A DNA stretch of 64,000 bases from the NCBI GenBank assembly GCA_028622995.1, contig JAJQJQ010000032.1, positions 310,001-374,000 of the forward strand, read 5' to 3'. Positions 21,952 to 35,036 of this stretch are shown here, in pieces. The notes beneath the pieces were generated by a model. The model did no database searches. It was given only the letters and a program-made list of their open reading frames with translations, and was not told where the DNA came from. Position 1 is the stretch's first letter. Each line of letters begins with the position of its first letter. Source of the stretch: Panagrolaimus kolymaensis. Taxonomy: Eukaryota; Nematoda; Chromadorea; Rhabditida; Panagrolaimidae. A program made the translations under genes and the position numbers.

Positions 21952-23754
21952 ATGCCGAAATCACAACTTGTTTTACCTGTGCCATATCAACCTTTTCATG
22001 GAGAAATGAACAAACGTGATTCAAGATTTGCTGTCAATGGAGATCCATTACGTTCTATGGCTGATCTTGTTCCTCATCGAATTCATGCTCGCGTGGTTGA
22101 TATCAATGATGATACTCTATTATTTCGATGGGCAAAAGATAAACGAAATCATGATCAACTTCAACAACAGCTGAATGATTATTATAGTAAACCTTTTAAT
22201 GTTAATGTTTTGATTACCAAAGAAGTAAGTTATTTTTACTATGTGTTTGCTACTGTTTTATGGGTTTGTCATGTCTGGCTCTAACATCATTGGATGTTTC
22301 TTGTTTTACCTTTTGATCATTTCCGAGTGGTTAAATAGTAATTTCTCGTTCTAATCCTTCCTTTTTTACAGCTTACTCTTGGTAATTTATATGTTTTCAA
22401 AGAAGGTGATAACTACTTCCGCTGCAAAATCTTGTCGTTTGAATTTCGATTCAAGACTTTACACCTCATTGATTATGGACGCGTCATCCCATTCAAAGAT
22501 AATGATGCTGATTTATATGCTCTTATTTCCAAGTTCTGGGAGCCAGAAGAATTCAGATTTGCTTTTAATGCTGTTTGTCGTCTTGCTGATAAGAATCAAT
22601 GTCTCAAGTTGAACATTCCTTCATTCGATATGTTTCAAATCGGTGAAGATGTGGAAATCTTTTTGTTATCATCACAAGAACCATACTATAGCGTCGTTAA
22701 TTCACGTAAGTTTTTTAAAGGTTAATGTTGTGTCACACCTACGTATCTATGTATATTTCATATTCATTTTTTCAGTCCAAAATCCTGACGCAAAGTTTAC
22801 TGATGCTTCACTCATCCAAGATCTTTGGCCTGAACATGCTGAAATGTGGCAAAAGATGACCTCTGGTAAATTAGAATATGCACCTGCTGATCGTCCAACA
22901 CTAACTTTATCTCCTTCATGGATTCATGGTAATCATCCCACTTTGGTCGTCGTTCAAAAGATTGAAACTGTTGAGAAAATTGCTGTTGCTGATCTTGCGT
23001 GTTCATTACGTGCTTGTTTACTCAGTGAAATTCTTTATGAAACTTACACTTCTGAAGATGCTAAATTTCTGCAAATTCATGATCCATATTCTCATCTTGG
23101 TATCAATGTCATCGTGGTTGCTCATGATATTGAACTCAATGTAAGCTTTACTTTTAATGTTCTTACTTTTTTTACCTTTATCCATCTTTATTTTAGCGCT
23201 ACTTTCGTGCTCAAGTTCGTTTTTTGTCCTCAAATCTTTCTCACGCTGATCTCGTAAGCATTGATCATCCTCACTGGAGAGTTTCAAATTATCCAACTTC
23301 TCGTCTTTTCTTGCTTCCACAGTGTATTGGTTCTTTCCCTCGAATGCTGCATTACTTTCCTGTGCTTCCTAATGTTCTTGATTTCTCCAAATCGACGTCT
23401 TACGGTGGTATTGCAAACCATGTTTGTCCAGCTCAATCCGTTGCATCACTTCAACGTCAATTAAAATCTACAATGGTTGACCTCAAATTCAGAGGAATCG
23501 TTTCTGGCGAAACCAAGGATTTAGAAATGTCGCTTTGTTTAAAAGTGAGTTTTCTTATATCTTTTTATTTATTTGTATTCGTTTTTTAGGAAGATGGAAC
23601 AGAACAAGTTTACGGCTGCTCATCATTTTATCCAGGTTTTAAATGCAGTCGTAATTGGAAGAACAAATCTCTGATGAAATCTCCTGTCAAAAAACGTTTT
23701 GAAGATCCTGATCTAGAAGAAGCAAATAAAACTCATCTTGATACCACGAAATAG
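21952..23754 (+). CDS. Tudor-domain protein (494 aa)
   Basis: Five exons: 21952-22224, 22372-22705, 22776-23140, 23197-23544 and 23590-23754. A Tudor-like barrel is visible around residues 90-130 (LYVFKEGDNYFRCKI, then LIDYGRVIPF). Its aromatic and Asp-Tyr pattern is typical of dimethyl-arginine-binding Tudor domains. A second, more diverged barrel may lie at INVIVVAHDIELN followed by RYFRAQVRFL. Tudor proteins of this kind commonly work in germ granules and small-RNA pathways. That role is inference here, supported by the promoter element it shares with the neighbouring meiotic-type kinesin. No other domain is recognised. The start is the first in-frame ATG after the regulatory block. Confidence 0.75.
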
Positions 23755-24007
23755 AACTCCAAATGTCATCAGAAGGCACGATTATGGTTCATTGAGTCTG
23801 TAAAATTGTATATTCTTTGTAAAATTGTTTTTATTGTTTATCTGTGAATTTATTTTAACCTTTGTTTTTTTGACTTTAAATAAATCTGTTTATCTTTTTT
23901 CTTCTGTTTTTTGAATAAGACTTTGTTTGGTGATGGAAATTTTTGGCTGCCATAGTATCTCGTTTTGGTTATTGCTATTCTGATATTTGCAATTCTTGAT
24001 TATTTAG

Positions 24008-24082
24008 TTATTCGTTAATGATGGAGCCTATGACGACATTAAGGTTGAATGTCAGCAAATACGCATTTCTCTTTGTAAACTG
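24008..24082 (+). other. Candidate isolated exon (75 bp, phase 0)
   Basis: This is a 75-bp stretch flanked by ttatttag on the left and gtgagt on the right, less T-rich than its surroundings. It is open in two frames: one reads LFVNDGAYDDIKVECQQIRI and on, the other starts MMEPMTTLRLNVSKYAF. No homology is recognised. It may be a first or internal exon of a gene spanning this block, or chance. Confidence 0.25.
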
Positions 24083-25409
24083 GTGAGTGGAAGATGAAGA
24101 ATTTTTTGCTAACCTTGAAGTTCCATGCATACATATTGGATGCAGTATTTCTTTGATTCAAAGAAGTATTCATAATTGAAGTAATTTCTTTTTAAAAAAC
24201 ATACTTGAATGACTTTAAAATTTTATGTTTCTTTGCATCTTACAGCATGTTTTCTTCTTCTTCAAGGAGTAAATTATTAAGCATTCCTTCAATTCATGAA
24301 CATCAATGAAAAGTCATTTGCCTTTCTTTCTTTTTTTTGAAGCCTTTTATAAATGCTTGTTGAAGCGATGTTATTATGGTCTTGGATATTTTAAGGTTCA
24401 TCGAGTTTTTTGTTTTAAAAGTTGATGGACTAGTCAAACAAAAATTATATGCATCCGTACAATTTCTCAAGCATACAAACAGTCTTTATCGTACCACTTT
24501 CTTTTTAATCCAAGGCACTAGTTTTTAAGGATATTAGCTTATTTTTGCTTTGTTAAGAATTTTAGATTTATTCCCTTTTTGTCCATCACTAAAATAATTA
24601 TAAAATTTTAGCGGAGTTTATAGTTTCAAAAGATCAACGATATATAATTGCTTTTTAGTGGAAACAGCGATGATGACGACATTCTTTTTCATTTCCATTT
24701 ACTCATGGTATTGTAAGATATTTCACAAACATTCGATAATTCTCCACTTCATCACAAATTCGTTGTTCATGACAAATTTAACCTTTTCAATCTTTTTTTC
24801 TTCCACTTTTTTCATTCAACTGTCACTCAAACAACCGAAGAAACCTCAATTTGTTTTTTTTTTCTTCTCCTGAATTGAGACTTCCACCATTTTTCTTTTT
24901 TCCATCCATACTTTTTCAATCTGGAATGAAAAAAAATAAACAAAATTGTGCAATTTTATTTTTTTATTTTTATCTGCGATTCGTAAAAACGGTAATAACG
25001 ACGTTTGAAGGTTTTTATTTTATTTTTGTGAAGGTTGTCAAACATAAAAATCCTGGTCATTTTTATGTATTCTTTTTTCCATCCTCGTCTGCCTCAACAA
25101 CGGCTTCAAAGCGACATCAACGACACTCGTCTTCCTCTTTTCAATCGTTTGTTTGGATTTTACTTTTTTTTAATATATATTTTTGAGGAGATAAATGGCT
25201 GGCCTTCATCCTTTTTTTCTTTTTCAACCATCCTCTCAGATTTTGACGATGGAAATTATCGAATGAATGGTTGTTGTAATTATTTTTCCATAAAGAAAAG
25301 TATGGTCGCATTTATTTATGCATGTTTATGAGTTTCAAATTGCATAAATTAAATATTTTCTTATAAAATGTTTATCTTTTTTTTTTGGCTTTGCTGACTT
25401 TAAAAAATT

Positions 25410-25444
25410 ATGGCTAACCAAGAAAGTTGGGATTGGTTTAAATG
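25410..25444 (+). other. Candidate first exon encoding MANQESWDWFKW
   Basis: An ATG followed by 11 non-repetitive codons ends at a strong gtgagt donor with two bases left over. The Trp-rich peptide stands out in low-complexity DNA. Its phase does not match the acceptor at 31607 of the MEC-8-like gene, so a link would need another exon between them. Confidence 0.25.
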
Positions 25445-28400
25445 GTGAGTAAAAGAGATAGAAAAAAGAGTTTATTAGAACAAGAAATTACTAATGTAAA
25501 TCCTAGCTAACTTATTAGTAACACTTTTTCTTTAAAGTCTATGGTGAAAACTGGTAATGCTTCTTTCAAAAGGGCATGAATTTACCACGATATCAAATTT
25601 CGTACGAGTTCTTCCCTCGAAGAAAAAAATAATGATACATTTATGTTTGACAAGTTGGTTGGAAGCAAAAAACGTTTATCGTTTATTTTAAAGACTTTCT
25701 TTTTCCTAAAAATGGAGAAAACAACCTTCAATTCAAAAAAGAGGAAAGAATAAAAAAAAGTATCAAGGGAGGAGGAAACGCGATGGAGCTCTCTAAAATC
25801 TTTCCAGCAATAATAAATCATTCTTTTATCTTTTTTAAAAGATTTTTTTTTCAAGCTTTCAAGTTCGAACATTTATTTTTTCGAATATTTCAAAGAAAAA
25901 ACTTTTTTCCATCTTTGTTCTCTTTTCTCTTTTTTTTTTACAGCTCAAATCGCCTTTATTCTAAAAACACCCGTTTTGATATTTAAAAACAAAAAACTGT
26001 CGGTGTTACTTTTTTTTCTGTTTCACATTTAAAAACTTTCAAGCTTTAAAAAAACGCTGCGGCTGCCATTTGTATTATTTTTTTTGCATTTTAAAAAATA
26101 CGTATATTTTTTTGTGTTGCTTCTAAAGACGATGCAAGAAAGCAATTGACTTTCCGGAGGGAAGAAGCACCCTTGAAAAGGAAAAAGAAGGAGGCAAAGG
26201 TTTTTTTCTTCTTCTCTCTCTCCTCTTATTTGGAGTAAAGTTCTTCTTCCTTAGTTGTTTCATAACAAAAATGCCGCCAGCAGCATCAAGAAAAAAAGCG
26301 AACATCGGTGGAGCTGCGCCACCAATGGGCGAGACTATGTTAGCCATTTTTCTGTTTTGTCTCTTCTCCGGCTTGATGATGCTGCTTCTTGTTTCTCTTA
26401 TATATTTTTCTCCCACAACTTGCTGCTGCTTTTTTGTTTTGTTTTTTTAATGTTACGACCTTTTGCTTTCATTTTTATTTCTACCACCAGCAAAAAAAAA
26501 AAGCCATGAAAGAAATTGCTTATGTAATTTAATTTTCATTTTTTATTTTCTCCCTTTTTATTAACGAAAATAATAATTAACTTATTTTTTTTGTGTTACT
26601 GTCATTTTTTTTCTTCTTGATGAAGCCATAGTTTCAAATTGCCATCAATTTTTTCTTGTAATTTTTACGTTTCTTTTAAATTTTTGTTTCTTACTTAACT
26701 TTTTCTTACCAAATCAACCAACCAACGACTTTTTATTTCAACGAGATTTGAAGTGAGTGTTAAGAGTCTTGCTTTTACTCTCTTTTTTTTCTTTCTTGAA
26801 GCACATCTTTTTTTTATTCAAGTGCAATTCAATGAAATAGAAATTATTTGAAGTAAAAAAGAAACTGCGCAATACACTTTTTTTATAAATACAAATTTTT
26901 TTACAGTTATTTAATGATGCTCCAAAGAAAAGAAGAAGAAAAATGTGTTTTTGTATGTGGTGTGTTGTAACAATGACATCTTTTTTTCTGTCGCTGATTT
27001 TACACACTTTTGTATTTATTCTTTTTTTGCGTATTGAATTGCAAAAAAAAAGTGTGCTTTATTTTCTGTTAAATGCTTTGAAAGCTTTTAACGGATTTAA
27101 ACATGAAGTTTTTTTTCTCTGTGTTATAAAAAGTGGGATAAAGATTTTATAGGGTTTTAGGAAAATTCAAGAAAGTATGAATAAATGGATTTATGGGATA
27201 TTTTTGATATTTACTTTATTAGATAAATCTCATTCCTTTGTAGGAAATGTTGCAATTTTTTCTATAAATAGTATTTTTAAATTTAAAATTGTACTTTACC
27301 ATAACCTTTAAAGTTAGAGGGAAAAAAACTAAAATTAATTGTTTTATAGTTTTAAAAACTTCCTTAAAGAAAGTATATAATTAAATAAAGAAAAAGTTTT
27401 CTATCAGCATTTTAATAGTTTCTAATAGGTACTTGGCATTCTAGGCATGTACGAAACAAAAAAACTTGCTATGCATTTTAAATATATAAAAAGCATTTTC
27501 TTCTTTCTTTTTTTCCGACTTAAAATAACACCAATTAGCAAAAATGTACTTTTTCGCAGTCAGTCTGTCAATGTAAACTTTGACCATTCGATTTTAGCTT
27601 TTTTGCAGCTTTTTTAAAAAGCATATGTGACGAAGATGTGAAAAGTCGATGAGGCAAAAAAACCTCAACAAAGATTGTTGTTCCCTCGCGTATAATAAAT
27701 AAACAAACCAAAAACAATCGCTTAAAGCATTTTTTGTTTTGTTTCAAAGCTTTTAACCGAACTTTGCTTTTTTTTCTGATAAACTTTTTTTAGCCCTTTT
27801 CGTATTCCTTTTTTTCGATCATCAGTCTATGTCGTCTGTCTGCCCATATTTTTTGTTTTTATTTTATCTCTTCCCTCAATCTTTATAAAAATATAAAGAA
27901 AAACGTCAAAATCTCGTTTTTTTAAACAACATGTCTTCTTTCATTTTTGATTTTGACATTTCATCGCTTTTTTTATTCCATATTTTTTTTTGCGCAACTT
28001 TTTTCTTTTTCCTCTTTGAACTCCCTTCAAAACAATCGGAAGAAAGAATCGACAAGTGGATTGTAAAATAAATGTATATTAATTAAAAAAACGGATCGAT
28101 CGATTTCTTCTTGCCTTTTTAGAAATAATCGAGACAGTAAAATGTAAAAAAAGCCAAATCAGATGGATCTTCGTTTTTTTCTTTGTATGCGTAAGAAATA
28201 TTATTTAAATTAAAACGTTACCTTTATACTTTTTTCATCATTTTTTTTAAATCGGTTTCTCAAAGTCCACACTTTTTTTTATTAAAAAAATTTCTTTAGA
28301 ATCCCCTATCAAAAACACGATTGCCGTAGCTTGAAAAAAAATATATATAAAAATTGTAAACATTTTGGCTCTTTGAAGTTTGTTAGGAAAAATATTCTTG

Positions 28401-28543
28401 CTTTTTTATGATTTTTTTCCTTTCCTTTTTTTCTTTGCAAATCAATAAAAACCAAGCAAGCAAAAAGGTCAAATCAAAAGGGTCAAAAATGACGATGTTT
28501 CTTTCTTTTCTTTTTTTTTCGTTCTCGAGCCGGACATTTATAT

Positions 28544-28559
28544 GATGATGATCATCATC
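28544..28559. repeat. 16-bp perfect palindrome
   Basis: The sequence gatgatgatcatcatc equals its own reverse complement. It sits in the non-coding block and could be a hairpin or dimeric protein site. A related atcatcgac follows nearby. Confidence 0.5.
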
Positions 28560-31500
28560 GGACGATATTCATCATCGACAAACCACTGAGAAGTATGTAT
28601 GCATTTCGTATACGCCTATCGTCGGAAAGAGACTATGCTCACTTTTTTTTATTACTTATTTCTTGTGCGGCAGCAGCGGTCTTGGTTAGGTTTTTTTTTG
28701 TCTGTGCATAGACAAACTTATATATCTGTATTTTTTTATTTGGTTGCTGCATACTGGGCACTTGCGCGTCCGTTTTTTTCCCTCCATTTTTCATTATTTT
28801 TCACACGATCATCTACCGCCACCAAAAAATCAGCGATTGAATCCATTTCCGTTCATTTATTTCTTCTCAATGATGAGAAAGAGGGGAAGATGAGATGAGA
28901 GAATATAGAGAGGCAAGGAAAAACGAAGAAGATGTTGTTTCCAATCGAGTTTTTTTTATATGATGATGGCTGCTGCGTGTACTACTTACTCCTCTTCTTC
29001 TTCAAAAAATAAATATGAGGTACTTTTCACCCTCAAAAAGTTTTTTTTGCGCAGGCATAAAAAAACGTTGTTTTCGCTTCTTCTCTTCGTCTTTTTTTTT
29101 CTCTCTGATTCATTTTCGTTTTCCGTCGGGGTTTTTGTTGTTGGTTGCATGTAAAAACAAATGTGATTTTGAAAAAAAAACTAATGTTGAGTCCGAGAAA
29201 TTTTTTGCTCTAGAAAAAAGTGGAATTCAGACCATGATGATGACCTTTTTATTCTTTGCCGCCTTTTTTTGGTTTTTTTTCTTCTGCATTTTTAAGTTTT
29301 TAATTAAATCGATTGGGGTTTCGCCAAAAAAGGGAAAAAAAAGAAACAGTTTACTCTTTTTTATTTTGTCACTTTTAAAATCCATGAGTTTCTTGATTTT
29401 TTTGAAATCAAATTTGTTTAAAGCTTTGAATTTATCAAAACGATAACATAAACTTTCCTTCTAATATCCCATTCTTTTATCCACCAACCTGAGCAGCGCC
29501 ATGTTACAGAAATAAATATATCGCCCTCTTTTTTTCTCTCTCAAACATTTGTGTGTTGTTTTCACTACTATTGTTGAAAAAAAATGGCGCGCTTTATTTA
29601 TTATAAACAATAACAATTATTTTTGTTCCGTGTCAAGGCACAATCGTATGTATGTATGCTTCAATGAATGAAAATTCCCTCAATGTATTTTTTTTCAGAA
29701 TTCTTTTTTCTTTTTTTTCTCGGTCAATCTCTCTGACTGACCATTATCTGAGTTTATTCATCATTGCTTTCTTGCTTCCACAACATCGATTGTTTATTTT
29801 TTTGTAAACTGATTTGGCTTCTTTTTTTCTTCCTCTTCTCTCATTTCTCTTGCTTCGCCATTTTCCCCAATTTAGAGTTTGTTGATTTAAGGGTGAAAAA
29901 GCTGATTCACATTTTTTCATTTTATATTTGAATTTCAACCAACTCACAAAAGCTTTATTTTGTTTGCTAAAAAAAGAGCCATGGTTTTTAAACGATTTAT
30001 AATAAAAAGCTTTTTATTTTTTGCAAAAATTTCCACCACTTTTTTCCTTTTATTGAGCAGACGACCCATCGATGAAGAAGATGTTTCTTCCATCAGATTT
30101 TTCTTGTTGAGTCTTCCACAAAAAAAAAACAGCACGTGAGAGAAACAAATTTTATGTTGTCCTCAACAACGGCCCATCGCCATCAACTAACTAAAAAAAT
30201 AGAGTGTCCGTCACCTTTCAGGAAAAAAAGCCAAGGACAACAAAAAATTTGGATGATTGCCATGGGCACCTTTTTTCATTTATTCCTCCTCTTTCCTTCC
30301 CTTCTTTATCCGGTGCCTGCCTGCCTACCACCTGTGCTGTTGCTGCTGCATTTTTTTTATGTTAAAAAAAGTACAAACAGAAAAAAGTGTTAGTGCTTAT
30401 TTTTCCCTCATCAAACAAAACAACCACAGTTGGTGCCCATTTTGTCTGCCCTCCTTTTTTTCATTCGTTTTTGAGTGAGCGAAAAAAGCCTCTACAAATC
30501 TGTGTATATGGTTGCCCATATTTGAGTTGTTATTGGTGCTTTTTGAACCAAAAATGGTTGTTGCTGGTTGAATGAGTGAGGATTGGTTTTTTTCTCTCAC
30601 TCATTCACTTTTTTCTTTCTAACTTCTTGCGCAGCAGAATATGAGTCTCTTCTTCTTTCTCGTGCCCACCCATTTTTTTCCTTCATAAAAAAGCCATGGT
30701 GGTGGAGCTCTGACTCCTTTTTTGTTGTTGTTGCGCGAGTTCAGTCAGTCACCAAAAAGAGAGAAAATTGTGAGAATGAATGAATGTACAAGTGTTCGTT
30801 CACTTTTATATTTTCTATGATTTTTACCTTGAAAAAAAGTGTATGTACGTGTGTGCATTTGCCATTTTTGGACTGCGCAACAACCAAAAACATAATTGAG
30901 GGTTATTTTTCTTCGATTTTTTACTCCATTTTTAGGTCTCCTCTCTTTTTTAAGGCTCTTGTCGAATCATTTCCCCCCACTGGGCACTTGTGATTTTTAT
31001 ATAATTTTTTAAAAATTTACTGTATCATTTCGGAAGCTTTGGTAGCAACGAAGTTTCAGAGTTTCTATTGGCATCCCTTCTTTCTCTGTCATTACTAAAA
31101 CATGACCCATTAAATGTCCACCACGAAAAAAAATCAAGTACGCCACCAAACAAATTTGCCTCGTGTTTCGTATTTATTTAAATTTTTTACCGTGCATTTT
31201 TAAATTTCACTTAATTGTTTATAAAAACCAATGCTTTTCTTTATTCTCACAATCACATTATTTTCTAGCCCTCTAAACTAAAAAAAACAATTACAATATT
31301 TCACCACTGTTCTCTTCACGGTCACGGGTGTCCTCCACCAATTGTTGATATTTATTATTCCACATTCATCATTCTTTCTTCCCTTTAATCAAAGCAAAGC
31401 AACAACCTCGGCCATTTACAACTACTACTATTACCGATCAACATCAAACTATAGCAGAATAATTTGAAGCTTTATCTTCCATCACGTTTTTTCTTCTTCA

Positions 31501-31606
31501 AAAAAAGAAAATCACAATTTTTCATTAAAGAATTATTATTATTTTGGAAAAAGGACAAGAGTCGAAAGTAAATTAACTTTCAACTCTTTCAACTTTTTTT
31601 CAATAA

Positions 31607-33139
31607 GCTTTATTAAAACTGGCCTCAATTACATTTGAATCAGCTTTATACGGTGGTGGTGGAGGAGTCGTCGGAAGTGGTGGTGTAAACAACAATACCA
31701 CAAATATCGGGGGCGGCAATAATTCTCACCATCATCAAGAATTATATTCATCATCGCAACAATCCACATCTTTATCACCAAAAAGTTTGGATCGACAACC
31801 ATTCAAAATTTTACAACCTCCTGAAAAGCGTGCTCGAATTGATACTCCATCTTCAACATCATCAGCCATACCATCACCCAATTCAGGAACCAGTAGTGGT
31901 GGTGGGGTCATGTCGATGAATAATGGAGATAATGATATATATGCAAATGGACAATCAGAAAATTCCTCCAAAATTATATCCGCTAATAGTATTGAATCAT
32001 TAGATAATTGTTCCACAGTATCATCAGGTGATCCATCTAATCAGGTATGTTGTATCCAAGTCTCTTTTTTTTTATCTGTCAAAAGAAATGAGATTAATAT
32101 TTTCCAAACTTATATTTTTTGTATTTTTTAGGTTAGAACTTTATTTGTTTCTGGTCTTCCTATGGATACAAAACCTCGAGAACTTTATCTTTTATTTCGA
32201 GCTTATTCTGGATATGAATCTTCTCTGCTAAAAGTAACAAATAAAAATGGAAAACCATCTGCTCCAGTTGGATTTGTTACATTTTCAACTCATCAAGATG
32301 CAAATGAAGCTCGTCGAAAGCTTCAAGGAGTTCGATTTGATCCTGAATTATCGCAAACCATTCGACTTGAACTTGCAAAATCTAATACTAAAGTTTCCAA
32401 ACCTAAGCAACCCTCGCCTCCAGCATTCACTCCGGGATTACCTGGAACTGTAGTAACTCCAAATTCAGCTGCAGGATTTTTGCTTAATTCTCATCAAGCA
32501 GCACATGATCAAGCAAATTTTCTTGCAGCTGCTGCAGCCAATAATAATGTTTTGGATCAAATTCAAGCTCTCAATGATCAACAACAATTGATTGCGAGTG
32601 GAATGTTATCTTTGCCTTTTCAAGGTTTGCCATTATTACATGGTGGAAATCATCATCAATTTCTTCCACAAAATAATGCTGCATTAGCTGCGATGGCCCA
32701 TCTTCAGCAACAACATAATCAACAAATTCTTGCTGCAAATGGAATGCTTAATCTTATGGGAAACCCTGCCGCTGCAAACAATGCTGCAGCAGCCGCAGTT
32801 GCCGCCGCTGCTTCAGCTGCAAATCAACAACAACATTCCCATGGAAGCCAAAATCCTCCATGTTCCACTTTATTTGTAGCAAATTTGGGTTCAAATCCAA
32901 ATGAAGAAGAAGTTCGACAACTTTTCAAAAAATTCTCTGGCTTTTGTCGATTACGTCTTAACACAAAATCAGGATCACCTGTGGCATTCATAGAATTTTC
33001 TGATGTTCGTCAAGCTTCTTTCGCTTTAGCCCATTTACAAGGTACACAATTGGGTTCATCCGAACGTGGAAGTGGTATTAGAATTGAATATGCTAAAACT
33101 AAAATGGGTGAAGGAGTTCCATCTGTTCCAATTCTTTAA
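31607..33139 (+). CDS. mec-8-like: MEC-8/RBPMS/couch-potato-type two-RRM splicing factor (5' end not located)
   Basis: Two exons are supported: 31607-32044 and 32132-33139, giving 481 residues from the acceptor (caataag) at 31600-31606. RRM1 follows the junction (RNP2 LFVSGLP, then [16 protein letters not shown]1 GFVTF). RRM2 is near the C-terminus ([24 protein letters not shown]). This two-RRM arrangement is that of C. elegans MEC-8, a nuclear splicing regulator in neurons and hypodermis; RBPMS proteins have one such RRM. The linker is rich in Gln, Ala and His, and the N-terminal part in Gly, Asn and Ser. No in-frame ATG occurs before about 31910, so coding probably begins on an upstream exon in the preceding T-rich block, unless translation starts at MSMNNGDND. 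Confidence 0.85.
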
Positions 33140-35036
33140 TGTTTTCATTCATTTTTCCTTCTCTCTCTTTTTTTTTTCTTCTTGATCTCCTTGAAATTTT
33201 TTGCTTTTTATTTTTTGAGCTTTAGCATTTTTGATTTATTTCAAACTATTTCACTTCTTTTTTTAGTATCGCTTTTTTGTACATTGTTTTTTTTTTGCCG
33301 CTTCAAAATACCACAACAACAATCACAGACCGATATTATCTCACAAAAAAACACAATTTTTTGCAATAAACATGCATCAAAAAAATAATATTAAACTTCC
33401 CACGTTCCGTTCATTTTATTTTCATCAATTTCACTTCAATTGTCTTTATAATTTTTGTTTTGACAAGAGCCTTAAAAAGTTTTCTTTTATGCCGCTTTAT
33501 CTTATCTCTCTCTTTTTTTGAAGCTGATCGAAATTTTGAGTTGCAGTAACGTTAAGCTTTATTTCCAATTTACCAAAGATCGGCATATAAAGATGCTTGA
33601 ATCTAATCGTAAAACCCATTTTGATCACTAAAAAACTTCCATTTTTATTCAAGCAATGTGATGATTGTTCTTTTGTTGTTTCCTATTATTTTTTCTAAAA
33701 AAAATGTTCAACGCGGTATTTTGCAATAATTTGATTATTTTGTTTGTTTATTACTTTTGCGAATCTCAGACGGGCGATCTTGATTTTTTTTAAATTTAAA
33801 CTCCATTTCATACATTTTGGAGAAAATGCATAATTTTGTTTTTACTTTTTTTGAATCATCAGGAAATAAATTTTGATATATAATATTTGGCATTTTTTTT
33901 TCTTCAACAGATTATACACGAACGATTATTTATAAACGACGTCAATCTCCCTTTTTGGTGAAGTTGTCATCCCGAGAAAATATGTATATAAAAAACACCG
34001 GAAAAAATAACTTTTAAAAAGACTAAAATAAAAGGAAAAGGGTTGTTTAGCAACATCATTCATATTTTACATAGAAAATTAAGTCGTTATGACGACAATC
34101 TTCGTCTCTCTTCGAGATAGACAGGATTCATTGAAAATGGAGATGAATAACAAACCTTTTTAGTTTTACATTTCAGCTTTCAATAGAAAAGTGATAAAAA
34201 ATTTTTTACTGCCTTTGTTGGATTTTTTTTGAAAAAAAGGTCGAAACAAAAAGGTTACCATAGAGTTAGTTGGAACGGAACAAATAAGCAAACAATGGAA
34301 AAAATTTTAGTGCCGCCACCCATAGATTTTTGGGAAAATATATTTGTAACAAAAATAACAATTTTGAAATTTTGAAAATATCACACAAAAAGCTCTTTTG
34401 CAAAAAAATGTTATTGGAGAAATAAATGCTTGATTGGCTGGAATAGTGGTAATTAAATGTACGAAATGGAAAGAAAGAAAGCTCAAGGTGGAATAAAAAA
34501 ATTTTTGAAAATGATAAAAAGCAAGCAAAACGACACACACTAAAGCCATAAAAAAACTTTTAATTGCAATAAAAAAAAAGAAACATTGAAAAAAGAAGAA
34601 GGAATATGAATAAAAAACAAAACAAAAAATGTGCTTTGCGAAATCGATTATGTAACAAAAGAGCTATGAAATATAGCTAACAAAAAATATAAAAATATCA
34701 TGGATGTTATGTTGTTACGATGTGTTTTTATGCAATTTTTAAAAAAGGTACTATGCCAGTGAATCATCGACTCTTAAAAATAACTAAAAGTAATACTTCA
34801 ACAATTTTTTATTGTATCTTAATAATCATTTAGATCGAATATTTCCAAAGATCATAACACTTAAAGAAAAAACTTTTATATTGGGTAAAGTTTTGTATTG
34901 ATATGGGTTGGTTGGTAGTTTGACCCAGCTATAAGAAAAACACTTCACTTTCTTTTATTGATCCTCTTATTATAATTATTAAAAAAACTAACAAAAAATT
35001 CTTTGGTTTATTCATTCTAAAATATTTTTAGCAGCG
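33140..35036. other. Intergenic stretch
   Basis: The left part is the T-rich 3' flank of the MEC-8-like gene; the rest is mixed AT-rich DNA. A minus-strand open frame at about 34.3-34.55 kb has Phe-rich composition and no splice context. I see no gene or RNA here. Confidence 0.45.

Larger units (their letters stand above)
23755..31606. other. Large T-rich, gene-poor block upstream of the MEC-8-like gene
   Basis: The plus strand is strongly T/TTC-rich from about 24.2 kb on, the mirror image of 13-17.5 kb. Long open frames are Phe/Leu/Ser low-complexity and are not supported as genes. Two short exon-like pieces (24008-24082 and 25410-25444) have correct splice borders. The block is most easily read as a long 5' intron or promoter domain of the plus-strand MEC-8-like gene, but the first coding exon of that gene has not been located. 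Confidence 0.5.

Noticed and set aside
28599..30993. Chain of plus-strand open frames (up to 143 codons)
   Set aside because: T-rich low-complexity translations without consistent splice borders or family motifs.
25410..31607. MANQESWDWFKW exon as the first exon of the MEC-8-like gene
   Set aside because: Phase 2 donor does not fit the phase 0 acceptor at 31607; the joined frame meets a stop. Kept only as an isolated candidate.
34266..34549. Two minus-strand frames of 80-90 codons
   Set aside because: Phe/Tyr-rich, mutually overlapping in different frames, no splice or promoter context.
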